The notes: a model not told the origin generated them from the sequence alone. Counted from the stretch's first letter, positions 42,964-51,655 are shown. The stretch: 64,000 nucleotides of DNA from Hymenobacter sp. YIM 151858-1 (GCF_025979705.1 NZ_CP110138.1:1-64000), one strand, 5' to 3'. Numbers and translations are program-made.

Positions 42964-43287
42964 CTACTCGCCAGCAGATTGTTTCGGGGCGCGGGCGCTA
43001 ACCACCAGTTCGGCATCCTGCAGCTTGCGGCCCAATACGTCGTCGGCTGCCAGCTGGAGCAGGGTTTTTTCCAGCCCCAGCACGAACAGCACCTGCAGGT
43101 AGGCCCCCATGCTCACCGTGGCAGCGCCCTGCTCGATGGCGTGCAGGGTGTTGCGGCTGATGGCCGCGCGCTCCGCCACCCGGGCCGCGCTGAGCTTGCG
43201 GCGCAGGCGGGCCAGGCGGATGTTTTCCCCCGTCTGCGTCAGCAGCTGCTGCAATCGTGGTAACAGGACAACGGATTCTTTTGGCAT
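42964..43287 (-). CDS. hipB: HipB-type antitoxin/repressor
   Basis: The ATG at 43287 gives 107 residues with a Cro-type HTH (IRLARLRRKLSAARVAERAA then SRNTLHAIEQG). It neutralises HipA and represses the operon. The start codon overlaps the first arm of the 13-bp inverted repeat. Confidence 0.85.
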   Translation of the reverse strand: MPKESVVLLPRLQQLLTQTGENIRLARLRRKLSAARVAERAAISRNTLHAIEQGAATVSMGAYLQVLFVLGLEKTLLQLAADDVLGRKLQDAELVVSARAPKQSAGE

Positions 43288-43343
43288 AATGCGCAATATG
43301 ATGAGCAAAAATACCTGATAGCGCCCAATTTATTGCGCATTAT
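43286..43343. promoter_or_regulatory. hipBA operator: 13-bp perfect inverted repeats
   Basis: ATAATGCGCAATA (43286-43298) and TATTGCGCATTAT (43331-43343) are exact reverse complements separated by 32 bp. Each arm contains a TGCGCA core that is itself palindromic. One arm covers the hipB start codon, fitting HipB autorepression. Confidence 0.75.
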
Positions 43344-43470
43344 TTTAATTGCCGCCGTTGCCCATGTCCCGCAACCGGTTGTACTGGCAGCGGTATAAAA
43401 CCTGTGGCTTTTTTCCCTGACTACGACGACGCTCACCATTAGCTACGGCGCACCAGCCGAAGGCAAGCAC

Positions 43471-44415
43471 CTAGCGCAACCCGCAGATTTTCAAAAACAG
43501 CCCACCCGGATTTTTAGTCGCCTTGACCTTATCGGTTTTCAGCTGGTAGGTGAACTTGAACAGCTGGTCCAGGTGCTTGGCATCCCCGAGGATGGTGGCC
43601 ACCAGCTGCGGCTGGGTAATGCCCAGCGCGTCCAGGTGCTGCCGGGCAGCGAAGGCCCGGGCGTCCTCAGCCGGCTGCTCGAACGGGATGGGCAGCTGCT
43701 GGGGGTGCTGGCGGGCGATGGTGAAGCGCACCGCGTCGTAGGCCCTGCCCTTCTTGACCAGCTCGTAGTCAATCTTGAGGTCGGTGTGCTCGCTGACCTG
43801 GCGCACGGCAATGTCGAGCACCCGGGCTTTAAGTTGGCTGATGTTCTGAAACAGCTCCGGCTCCTTGCCCTTGGGGTCTTTCAGGTGCAGCATCTGCTTG
43901 AACTCGTCCAGTGGGTAGGTACGGGTCGAGGTTTTGTCCTTCCATTGGCTCACCAGCTGGTAGATGCGCTTGGCGTACTTGCTGCTCAGCTTCAGGGCCG
44001 AGTGCAGCTGGTAGGACGTAAAATTTTCCTTGAGGTTGAACAGGTAGGGGCGAATTGGCGCCGCCAGCTGAATCTGCAGGCAGCCTTTGCCCTTGATGTA
44101 CTCCACGCGCTGAAACATCCACAGCTGCTGGTAGGTGCGCTCGCTTTCCACCTCGAACATCCGCGAGCCCATGTCGGCCGTCGCTTCGCGCAGCTGCTGG
44201 TAGTTCCACTGCCGCCCGGTCAGCGCTTCCACATCCTTCACGTAAATCGTGTATTCTTGGTCGGCCGTGTCGTCCCGGCGTAGCCGGGAGAGCAGGTAGA
44301 AGAATATGTCGAGCTGGCAAGCGGTGTAGTCGTAGCGCGCCTGGGTGATGGCATTGTGCTGGCGAACAACGGGGGTGGGCTCCACCACCACAACGGCAGT
44401 TTCTTCGGGCTTCAT
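43471..44415 (-). CDS. rep: Plasmid replication initiator (Rep_3 family)
   Basis: The 314-residue protein has two winged-helix domains. N-terminal segments include HNAITQARYDYTACQLDIFF and YTIYVKDVEALTG. The second domain holds LSSKYAKRIYQLVSQWKDK, the characteristic YAKRIYxLL-like block of Rep_3 proteins. It binds iterons and opens the origin. The iteron cluster starts 85 bases upstream of its ATG. Confidence 0.92.
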   Translation of the reverse strand: MKPEETAVVVVEPTPVVRQHNAITQARYDYTACQLDIFFYLLSRLRRDDTADQEYTIYVKDVEALTGRQWNYQQLREATADMGSRMFEVESERTYQQLWMFQRVEYIKGKGCLQIQLAAPIRPYLFNLKENFTSYQLHSALKLSSKYAKRIYQLVSQWKDKTSTRTYPLDEFKQMLHLKDPKGKEPELFQNISQLKARVLDIAVRQVSEHTDLKIDYELVKKGRAYDAVRFTIARQHPQQLPIPFEQPAEDARAFAARQHLDALGITQPQLVATILGDAKHLDQLFKFTYQLKTDKVKATKNPGGLFLKICGLR

Positions 44416-44500
44416 AGGGTAGCAGATACGGACGCGGGATAAGGCAAATGTAAGCCCGCAGAGGATAAAAAACCACAGTGGTAATTGAACGTGGTTTTTG

Positions 44501-45178
44501 GCTTATAAAACGTGGTCTTTAGGCTTATAAAACGTGAGAGTTCGCTTATAAAACGTGGTAATAAAAGGTATAAAAAGTGGTTTTTCGCTTATAAAAAGTG
44601 GTTTTATACCATTATATACTACTGTGTATCAGCGAGTTATGAGCCCTACAAATAGAACAAGTAATAGCAAATAACTCACAAAGGTTGATGTTACCCCCCT
44701 CGATAAGCTTTTAGATGGTCGGCTGCAAACCACCAGCCAAACAAACAAGAAAACAACACAACGAACAGAAGAAAACAGACGTCATTAAGGGATTGCACTT
44801 TTTTAAGACGTTAGTTACTGATTCAAAGTTAATCTCACGTTTTATAAGCGAATACAGCTTCTCGAAGCCGAGACGGGAATCGGTGCTCTGCACCACTTTT
44901 TATAAGTCATTCCAACTTTTTTCAAGGTCAAACAGATGCTTACTAACTTTTTGCTAACTATTAGCTAACAATGAATTACCACTTTTTATAAGTCCCTGCA
45001 GTGCTCCCAGCGGCCAACTAGCACGTTTTATAAGCGCAACCCCAGGCCTCTATCCGCAGTAAATGCCCTCTTTTTGCCCTGGGTGCGCGGTTTAGCTCCC
45101 TCGGCGGAACACAGCAGTTGCGCCGCCTGCGGGCAAGGGCGGGCTGCCAGACGACCGGCGCTTATAAAAAGTGAGCGC
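44501..45178. other. oriV: Plasmid origin (oriV) with ten iterons
   Basis: The iteron consensus is GCTTATAAAAMGTGGT. Forward copies start at 44501, 44523, 44544, 44567 (degenerate) and 44587. Reverse copies are at 44834-44850, 44892-44907, 44978-44993 and 45021-45036, and a last forward copy is at 45159. A very AT-rich stretch (about 44600-44830) between the two blocks is a candidate unwinding element. Short frames here (such as 44711-44957) are probably not genes. Confidence 0.88.
44942..44969 (+). promoter_or_regulatory. Candidate operator B inside oriV (three CTAAC boxes at 11-bp steps)
   Basis: CTAAC occurs at 44943, 44954 and 44965, exactly 11 bp apart, within ACTAACTTTTTGCTAACT and the following bases. 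The first two boxes match operators A and C. It lies between two reverse iterons. Confidence 0.55.
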
Positions 45179-45229
45179 AGCCAGAGGGTATCGCACGCAG
45201 CCTGGCGCCTCTCCTCCCCCACCGCCCAA

Positions 45230-45258
45230 AAGCAAAGCAGCCCCCGAAGAGGCTGCTT
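45230..45258 (-). terminator. Terminator of the parA operon
   Basis: On the minus strand AAGCAGCC pairs with GGCTGCTT around an 8-base loop and is followed by TGCTTTT. It lies 30 bases after the stop of the ParA partner gene. Confidence 0.6.
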
Positions 45259-45288
45259 GCACTGAGTCGGCGGAGAGAAGCCCCTCCC

Positions 45289-45774
45289 CTACTTAACCGG
45301 CAGCTTGCCAGACTTACGCAGGTAGGCATCGTAGTGGCGGTGGGCCGCCTCCAGGTAGTTCTTGATGGTAGTCGGGGTGTCCGGACCCGGCGTGGCCAGC
45401 AGCAGGCTCATCTTAATCTCCTGCACCACGGATTTGGCGATTTGCACCGTATGCAGGGGCACTTCGGGCTCCGGGGTTGGTGCCGCGGCCGCGGCGGTCT
45501 TACGGCCCCGCGTGGAGGCACGCGCCCGAGCGGCTGTCGGTGGTCCTGGTTGCGAGACCGTGGGCTGCGGCGCCACAGCTGCGGGTTCAGGGGCAGGGGC
45601 CGCAACTACCGGCGCAGCTGTGGGCGTGGGGGGCGCAATGGGCTCTACCGGCGCCGGCGGCGTGGTGGCCGTGCGGGTGGCCTCCCCTCCCATTCCCGCC
45701 CGGGCCTGCTGGCGAGCCTCTTCGGGTACTTCAATGCGGCGCCGCGGCGTGATTTGTGGTTTCTCGAAGCCCAT
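45289..45774 (-). CDS. Putative partition partner of ParA (DUF3408/TraB-like)
   Basis: The 161-residue protein has a basic N-terminus (MGFEKPQITPRRRIEVPEEAR), a long Ala/Pro-rich disordered linker (about 30-100) and a compact C-terminal helical domain (about 108-160). That domain contains VQIAKSVVQEIKMSLLLATP and may be a ribbon-helix-helix or DUF3408-like fold. Its start overlaps the parA stop (TAATG), the usual arrangement for a centromere-binding partner. The octameric array upstream of parA is its likely binding site. This is inferred. Confidence 0.55.
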   Translation of the reverse strand: MGFEKPQITPRRRIEVPEEARQQARAGMGGEATRTATTPPAPVEPIAPPTPTAAPVVAAPAPEPAAVAPQPTVSQPGPPTAARARASTRGRKTAAAAAPTPEPEVPLHTVQIAKSVVQEIKMSLLLATPGPDTPTTIKNYLEAAHRHYDAYLRKSGKLPVK

Positions 45775-46541
45775 TACTTAGCGGAGGTTGAAGCGGTGGA
45801 TACGGTGGTAGCCGCGGTAGAACGGCGGTCGGGCAAGCCCAGGCGCTCGATGAGTTCCTCGCACACGCGGCGGATTTCCTCGCTCGTGTCCTTGGAGCCG
45901 CCGGCGTAGCGCGACCAGGCCGGGTTAAGCAGGCTGTAAAGCGTCGAGGCCCGGGTGTAGGCCTTGCGGTGGCCCAGGTACGAGTTAAAGCGCGCCAGGC
46001 CCAGTCCATCGATGTAGTCGTCCATCTCTTTCTCCTCCCGCTGCCCCGCCACGCGCTTGGTGGGCAGGCCGTAGTACTGGAAGTCAATCTGGGCGTCGTC
46101 GGCGGCTTTCTTGATGGCCTCCAGGATGGTCATAAATTCGGCCGTGGAGGCCCGGTCCAGGTAATCCGACACCAGGGGCACTATTACCGCGTCGCAGGCC
46201 GTCAGGGCGTTGAACACATCGTCGCCGTCGGCGCGGCCGGGCACGTCGATGATGATGAGGTCGTAGTTGTGCTCGGGATTATCGATGAAGTCAAAAATCT
46301 GGCTCAGCTGCCAGGGGTACACGTCGTAGGGATACTGGGCGTCGGGGTTGACTTCGCGCAGCTTGGCGAAGTTGGCCGCGTCCACCTGCTCGCGGGTCTT
46401 GACAATGCTCTGCTGGTAGTCGCAGTCGAGGACGGCGATGCGCAAGCCGTACTCCGTTGCCAGCGGGGCAGCGAGCACCAGAGCCAGCGTGGATTTACCG
46501 GAGCCCCCCTTCTGGGTGGCAAAGCTGATAACCTTGGACAT
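45774..46541 (-). CDS. parA: ParA-type partition ATPase
   Basis: The ATG at 46541 gives 255 residues starting MSKVISFATQKGGSGKSTLA, a deviant Walker A (KGGSGKST) typical of ParA/MinD ATPases. VLDCDYQQS (Walker A') and YDLIIIDVPGRADGDDVF (Walker B region) follow. It segregates plasmid copies over the nucleoid. CTnDOT-type TraA is related. The extended open frame upstream is hydrophobic noise. The centromere-like array lies directly upstream. Confidence 0.92.
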   Translation of the reverse strand: MSKVISFATQKGGSGKSTLALVLAAPLATEYGLRIAVLDCDYQQSIVKTREQVDAANFAKLREVNPDAQYPYDVYPWQLSQIFDFIDNPEHNYDLIIIDVPGRADGDDVFNALTACDAVIVPLVSDYLDRASTAEFMTILEAIKKAADDAQIDFQYYGLPTKRVAGQREEKEMDDYIDGLGLARFNSYLGHRKAYTRASTLYSLLNPAWSRYAGGSKDTSEEIRRVCEELIERLGLPDRRSTAATTVSTASTSAK

Positions 46542-46611
46542 AGTGGGTGTGGGGTTGAGGCGTAGGTAGGTACCGGGGCAACGCGCCGGCAGGACAATAA
46601 ACCAAAAGTAA

Positions 46612-47020
46612 TAGAAAAGCAGAAAGCCAGAAGCGCAGAACAACACTTTTGCTGAAAAGCAGAAGTGTTTTTAAACAGAAAAGTATTTCTGCTTTTCTGT
46701 CGTCATGCGGTTCTGTCAAGTTGCAGAAAAGTCAAATAACAAAAAAACAGAATCACACAACAACAGAAAAACAGGTTTGCAGAAGTGTGTTTTTGCAGAA
46801 CCGCAGCTAGATGGGGCGGGTAGCTAGTGAGTGCGTGAATTTAACAGAAATACAAAACAACAGAACAACAGATTTGCACAAAAGCAGAAAGCACGGAGCC
46901 GACGCGTAAGGGCACAACTGGTAGAAGTGTAGAACTACAGAAAAGCAGAATTGCGGCACAAGCGACCAGTTAGAGCTAGCAGGTGCCGTATATCAGCAAC
47001 AGAAATGCAGAATTGCAGAA
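46612..47020. repeat. Octameric CAGAA array (centromere-like, parS/parC candidate)
   Basis: Eighteen forward CAGAA copies occur between 46620 and 47020, at 46620, 46628, 46636, 46660, 46676, 46724, 46748, 46764, 46780, 46796, 46845, 46861, 46885, 46938, 46946, 47000, 47008 and 47016. The first ten are all in one 8-bp register, and later ones form three further blocks in 8-bp steps. Intermediate registers often carry CAAAA, CACAA or TAGAA. Three reverse copies (TTCTG at 46687, 46695, 46711) also keep 8-bp spacing. It lies just upstream of parA. Confidence 0.75.
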
Positions 47021-47426
47021 CTGTTGATTTGAACCCAGCAGCTTAAAACCCGCGTCGGCGTGCCCTTGAGCTGCAATGCGGCATAATTGAATCAAAGCCA
47101 GCAACCAGCAATTAGCCAAATCAGGTGTTGGAGGAGCCTGGGTGCATAGTCTGTTGCAACGGGTTTGATTCAGAACCTAGATGGCAAATGAAAGCGAAGT
47201 GCCCCGGGAGCTAACACTAATGTTCAAAGCTCCGTACTAGCTTCTTACTAACTTATTGCTAACTGTATAATGGTCTTAGCAAGAAGAACAACTCAGGCGT
47301 AGAGCTAACGCGCTATTCCTGAGTTATTTATAAACCAGCAGAGCTGTTTTAGCGGGCCATCTGAATGTAAGTAATTGGTTTACAGATGTAAATGTGGGCC
47401 GCGAGCCTAACAACAACATACATGTC
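47021..47426. other. Non-coding region upstream of the mob operon (oriT candidate)
   Basis: It carries inverted repeats TGAATCAAA (47088-47096) and TTTGATTCA (47164-47172). They extend to 12 bases with one mismatch and lie 67 bp apart. A second pair is AACTCAGG (47290-47297) with CCTGAGTT (47318-47325). Operator C lies between them. An oriT is expected upstream of the MobC-like and relaxase genes, but no nic site was identified. Confidence 0.35.
47247..47264 (+). promoter_or_regulatory. Candidate operator C upstream of the mob operon
   Basis: ACTAACTTATTGCTAACT carries two CTAAC boxes 11 bp apart and differs at one position from site B and at three from site A. It lies 162 bases before the MobC-like start, next to TATAATGG, which could be part of a promoter. 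Confidence 0.5.
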
Positions 47427-47984
47427 ATGAGTACAGCGCTTCGCAAACGGGTTACCCTCGACAGCATTGCCTACCGCAAAGCCGACGCAGCTGCCGCGGA
47501 AGTCGGCGCCAGCCTGGGGACCTACACCAGTGCGGCCGTGGAGTACTTTGCCACCCGAGGGCTCGACCCCCGGGCCACGGAAGCACGCGAAGGGCAGCTC
47601 ATCATGCAGCAGATAAAAAAGCTGGGTGACCGGGTCTTCGGCTTCATGCAGGAGCAGGAGCGCACGCTGCTCACGGCCATGCTGGAAGAAATGCTGCGTA
47701 CCCGCATCACGCTGGAGCGGGTGCTGCGCATGAACGAAATCCTGGTGAGCAACCTGAACACGCAGCTGGAAACGCTCAGCGAAGCACAGCTGCAGCGGCA
47801 GCAGCAGGCACTCCAATTGCTGCGCCAGCGCAACGAAGAAGCGGTAGAAAGGCAGGTAAAAGAAGCGCTGCTGACCGCCAGCAAACAGGGCCCGGGAAAG
47901 CACGAGGCGCCAGTGGAAAGAAAAGTAAATCCGGGGCAATCGGGAGAAGAAGGAGCTACTTCCAGCGAACTTAAAGCAGGTTAA
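47427..47984 (+). CDS. MobC-like relaxosome accessory protein
   Basis: The ATG at 47427 gives 185 residues; a GTG at 47394 is an alternative. The N-terminus (LRKRVTLDSIAYRKADAAAA...GTYTSAAVEYF) looks like a ribbon-helix-helix DNA-binding unit. A long coiled coil (about 65-150) follows. This is the usual arrangement of Bacteroidota mobilisation proteins that bind oriT and help the relaxase. It ends 7 bases before the relaxase gene. Confidence 0.65.
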   Translation: MSTALRKRVTLDSIAYRKADAAAAEVGASLGTYTSAAVEYFATRGLDPRATEAREGQLIMQQIKKLGDRVFGFMQEQERTLLTAMLEEMLRTRITLERVLRMNEILVSNLNTQLETLSEAQLQRQQQALQLLRQRNEEAVERQVKEALLTASKQGPGKHEAPVERKVNPGQSGEEGATSSELKAG

Positions 47985-47991
47985 AAGGCCG

Positions 47992-49026
47992 ATGTACGTC
48001 AAACTTATCAACCCCAAAACGCACGGCAAAGCGGCGTATACCAATACCGGCAGCTGCGCGCAAACACTGAATTATCTGCAGCACGAAGCGGTAGGGGAGG
48101 GGCAGGAAGCAACGTTTTTTAACGCCGACTCGGACGAGCTCGGCGCCGCGCAGCTGCTGCAACGCATCGACTCCAACGTGAAAGGACTGCGGGCCACGGA
48201 GGCCAAATTTTACTCGCTGGTGCTGAGTCCCAGCGAGCAGGAGCTGGCCCACATCGGCAACGACCCCGACAAGCTCAAGGCGTACACCCGGCAGGTCATG
48301 GGCCAGTACGCGCAGAACTTCCGGCTGCCCGGTGGCCGGCAGCTGGATAGCCAAAACCTGGTATGGGGCGCCATCCTCCACCAGGACCGCACCCACCGGG
48401 GAACGGACCCCGAGGTAGTGGCGGGCACTGCCAAGGCCGGCGCCAAGCGCGCGGGCCTGCAGACGCACGTGCACATCATCGTCAGCGCCCGCGACCGGGA
48501 GCAAAAGCTGACCCTCAACCCCGGCGGGCGCCGGCAGCGGTTTGACCTGATGCGCTGGCAAGCGGCGGCCGGCCGGCAGTTTGAGCAGCAGTTCGGCTAC
48601 GAAGCCCAGGCGCACGAGAAGCTGCGGCCCCAGGCAGCCCGGCCACGCGACCCGGCCTACGATGCCGGCCGGCTGGATAAGATTGCCGGGCGCGTGGCCA
48701 CCATCAACCAGTTGGTGCCCCGGGAGCAGCGCCTGGCGCCGGACCAGGTGCAGGCCATTGCCCAGGCCCGGCAGTTTGACAAGACGTTTTACCGGATGCT
48801 GCGCCGGGTGGAGGAGCGTGCTCGCGACGGCCGGCCCATCGACAACGCCCTGCAGCTGCTGCGCACCGGGCGGGAACAGGCCCCGGCCCCGCAGCGCCAG
48901 GCGGTGACGGCCCTGCACGCGGTCCAACACCTGGTGCGCAACGCCCAAGCTACCCGGGACGAGCGCACCGAGCAGGTAGCCGAGAAGCCCGGGCGCCGCA
49001 GCGCCGAGCTGGATATCGAGATGTAA
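47992..49026 (+). CDS. Relaxase/mobilisation protein (DUF5712 family)
   Basis: The 344-residue protein starts MYVKLINPKTHGKAAYTNTG, then LNYLQHEA, FYSLVLSPSEQELAHIGND and the metal-binding QTHVHIIVSARD (H-x-H). This pattern is the DUF5712 family of Bacteroidota mobilisation proteins. It would nick oriT and lead the strand through the T4SS. It is flanked by the MobC-like gene and the VirD4-like coupling protein. Confidence 0.85.
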   Translation: MYVKLINPKTHGKAAYTNTGSCAQTLNYLQHEAVGEGQEATFFNADSDELGAAQLLQRIDSNVKGLRATEAKFYSLVLSPSEQELAHIGNDPDKLKAYTRQVMGQYAQNFRLPGGRQLDSQNLVWGAILHQDRTHRGTDPEVVAGTAKAGAKRAGLQTHVHIIVSARDREQKLTLNPGGRRQRFDLMRWQAAAGRQFEQQFGYEAQAHEKLRPQAARPRDPAYDAGRLDKIAGRVATINQLVPREQRLAPDQVQAIAQARQFDKTFYRMLRRVEERARDGRPIDNALQLLRTGREQAPAPQRQAVTALHAVQHLVRNAQATRDERTEQVAEKPGRRSAELDIEM

Positions 49027-49047
49027 GCCCCCTTTTTCCTACCCCCC

Positions 49048-51303
49048 ATGCCACACCAACCACCCCGGCCTGCGGCCGCTTCCCAATCCGTCTTGCTCAT
49101 CCTGGCTCTGCTGCTGGCGGGCCTGCTGGCCGGCGAGTGGTACGTGCTGCTGCACCCCGCGGAGCTGGCCGCGGCCCGCGCCGCGCAACACCAGGCCGCG
49201 CAGGCTCCTCGGCTGACGCCAGGGCAGCGCCTCGCGGCCCGGCTGGCCGTACTAAACCGGCAGCGGGCCGAAGCGCGGCGCACGCGGCTGCGGCGGCAAG
49301 CGGCGCCCGTGGTGGGCAAGCCGGCTGCCGAACTGGCCACCACCACGAGCCAGGCTGGCGACCAGGTAGTGCATACGGGCGGGGCGGCGGCCCTGCGCGT
49401 GGCCACCGCCGGGCAGGGATTTCAACAGAAGGTGCTGGTGAAGGCCGGTCGGTTCTACGACGCGGCCGGCGTGTACCTGCGGGGACTACTGCTGCTCGTA
49501 GCCCTGGCTCTGGTATTTCTGCAACCGGCACCGGCGCGCAAACCGGGGCAGGCCCGCCGCAAGCCGTTACGGCCCCAGGCCGTGCGTCTCGTGGTGGCCA
49601 GCTGCGCGGGCCTGGCCCTGCTCAGCGCCTACGTGCTGCTCGGCATCGCGTCGTACCCAGCCGGCTTTATCCGGGTGGGCTACCCCGTGACGGCGGCGTT
49701 GGTGCTGGCCAGCGGCTTTGTGGTGGGGCTGCTGCGGGCGCTGACCAAAAGCCCGGACTTTGGGCTGAGCGTGGAGCGCAAGAAGGTAGATACACCCGAT
49801 GGGTTCAGCTTGCCCACGGAAGGGGGCGGTTGGGTGAACGTACCCAATCCCTACCGGGGCGTGCTGGTGTTGGGCGGCGCCGGCGCGGGCAAAACGTACT
49901 CCATCGGGGAGCCCGTGATTGAGCAGCTGGCGGCCAAGAATTTTGCCGGACTCATCTACGACTTCAAGTTCCCGGTGCTGGCGGAAACGGCGCAGAAGGC
50001 GCTGGAGCTGGCCGGGCGCCGGCCGGATGCGCCGCGGCGACTGCCCAACGGGGAGCCCGAGCCGGCGGTGGTGCTGCACGTCATCAACTTCCGCGACCTG
50101 ACGCGCAGCGAGCGGGTCAACCCCTTGCGAGCCGCGGACATGCCGGTGGTGGCTTTTGCCGAGGAATACTCGCGGGCCATCATCAACAACCTAAACCCGG
50201 CCAGCATCCGCAAGATGGAGTTCTTCGACATCAGCGCGGTGGCTTACCTGACGGGCATTATCTGGTTTTACAAAAAGCACTTCCCGCGCTACTGCACCAT
50301 TCCCCACGTGGTGGCCACGGCCATCCACAAGGACTTCAAGCACGTGCTCTCGATGCTGGAAACCGACCCCGAGTGCGCCGGCATGGTGCGCAGCATTGTG
50401 ACGGCCGTGGAGCAGCGGGCTGAGAAGCAGGTAGCCGCCGTGGTGGGCACGCTGCAGGTGATACTGAACCGCATCAACTCCCCGGAAATCGTGTGGGTGC
50501 TCACGCCCGACGAGGCGAAAGGGGAGGGGTTCTCGCTGAACCTGAACGACCCCCAGCAGCCGGCATTGCTCTGCATCGGCAACGACCCCACGCTAAAGGA
50601 AACCTTTTCGCCGGTGGTCAGCTGCATCATCACCGTGGCCATCAAGCTCATGAACCAGCAGCACAAGCACCGCAGCTATGTGTTCCTCGACGAGGCCGCC
50701 ACGGTGTACGTGCCGGGGCTGGAACTGCTGCCCGCCACGGCCCGCAGCAACAAGGTGGCCACCATCTACATGACCCAGGATTTGGCGCAGATGACCGACG
50801 CCTATGGGCCTGAAAAGATGAAGGTTATGGTCTCCAACCTCAACAACCAGTTTTTCGGTAAGGTCAACTCCCTCGACACGGCCAAGTTCATTTCCGAGCT
50901 CGTGGGCCGGGAGGACAAGCAGATGCACAGCACCAGCACCGGCAAGAGCCAGGGCGGGGCTGGCAGCCGCGGCAGCCACAGTTCCAACCTGAGCACCAGC
51001 TACCAGGAGCGCAACCTGGTGCGGGTGCAGGACGCCATCAGCCTGCAGCAGGGCGAGTTTATCGGGCAGACCGTGGAAACCGAGCGCACCTTCTTCCAGG
51101 GTATCATCTCCCGGGCCGATGCCACCCCGGAGCGTTTCCCGCTGCACCCGGTGGCCACGTTCGGCGACAGCGAAGAAGATAGCGCCGCCACGCTCACGGT
51201 GGTGGTTCAGGAGAACTACCGGCGCGTCAGCCAGCAGGTCCGAGAAACCCTGGCCCTGCACGCAAATACCTTAGCAGGAGCCACCAAGAACGAGGTCGAA
51301 TAG
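49048..51303 (+). CDS. VirD4-type coupling protein
   Basis: The 751-residue protein has two or three N-terminal hydrophobic helices (about 10-27, 150-163 and 180-235) and a cytoplasmic ATPase domain. Walker A is LGGAGAGKTYSIGEP near residue 275. Walker B is YVFLDEAATVY near residue 545, followed by TIYMTQDLAQM. It recruits the relaxosome and pumps DNA into the mating channel. The C-terminus has a Ser/Gly-rich stretch. It begins 21 bases after the relaxase. In CTnDOT terms it corresponds to the mobilisation protein MobB/TraG-type factor. Confidence 0.9.
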   Translation: MPHQPPRPAAASQSVLLILALLLAGLLAGEWYVLLHPAELAAARAAQHQAAQAPRLTPGQRLAARLAVLNRQRAEARRTRLRRQAAPVVGKPAAELATTTSQAGDQVVHTGGAAALRVATAGQGFQQKVLVKAGRFYDAAGVYLRGLLLLVALALVFLQPAPARKPGQARRKPLRPQAVRLVVASCAGLALLSAYVLLGIASYPAGFIRVGYPVTAALVLASGFVVGLLRALTKSPDFGLSVERKKVDTPDGFSLPTEGGGWVNVPNPYRGVLVLGGAGAGKTYSIGEPVIEQLAAKNFAGLIYDFKFPVLAETAQKALELAGRRPDAPRRLPNGEPEPAVVLHVINFRDLTRSERVNPLRAADMPVVAFAEEYSRAIINNLNPASIRKMEFFDISAVAYLTGIIWFYKKHFPRYCTIPHVVATAIHKDFKHVLSMLETDPECAGMVRSIVTAVEQRAEKQVAAVVGTLQVILNRINSPEIVWVLTPDEAKGEGFSLNLNDPQQPALLCIGNDPTLKETFSPVVSCIITVAIKLMNQQHKHRSYVFLDEAATVYVPGLELLPATARSNKVATIYMTQDLAQMTDAYGPEKMKVMVSNLNNQFFGKVNSLDTAKFISELVGREDKQMHSTSTGKSQGGAGSRGSHSSNLSTSYQERNLVRVQDAISLQQGEFIGQTVETERTFFQGIISRADATPERFPLHPVATFGDSEEDSAATLTVVVQENYRRVSQQVRETLALHANTLAGATKNEVE

Positions 51304-51382
51304 CCTCGAAAACCCAGCAGAAAGGGACGTTAAGCCACTTTTTGCTGTTAAGTAAGTACCCAACACCTAGACTTCCATTCCG

Positions 51383-51655
51383 ATGATGAAGAGCTTTTTT
51401 ACGCCGGCCCCGGCCGGCCTGGACCCCGAGCAGCTCGCGGCCCGCCAGGAGCGGGAGCGCGGCGCCAACAACTCCATTGCCATCCTGATGAGCAACGGCC
51501 CGGCGCCGAGCCCGGAGAGCGTGGCCATCATGCAGCGCTACGTGGACGGCGAACTGAGCATCGACGAGGCCATTGAACTCAACGACGCGCTGCTGCTGGC
51601 GCGCTACCAGCCGGGCGCTTCCCCGGCCAGCCCCGAGGACCAAGCCGCGCGCTGA
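51383..51655 (+). CDS. VbhA-like Fic antitoxin
   Basis: The 90-residue protein has a helix starting near residue 21 (RQERERGANN), followed by SIAILMSNGPAPSPES and MQRYVDGELSIDEAI. Overall it aligns with VbhA-type antitoxins. The expected inhibitory motif S/T-x3-E-G appears here as I-x3-N-G (I34 or neighbouring residue, N38, G39), so the Glu that blocks ATP in class I Fic systems seems to be missing. Its stop overlaps the fic start (TGATG), the usual antitoxin-toxin coupling. Confidence 0.65.
   Translation: MMKSFFTPAPAGLDPEQLAARQERERGANNSIAILMSNGPAPSPESVAIMQRYVDGELSIDEAIELNDALLLARYQPGASPASPEDQAAR

Noticed and set aside
44711-44957. Short frames on both strands inside oriV
   Set aside because: They overlap iterons and the operator and are Lys/Ser/Thr-rich products of AT-rich origin DNA.
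46612-47020. CRISPR array
   Set aside because: The repeats are only 5-8 bp with no uniform spacers and no cas genes in the window; a centromere is the better explanation.
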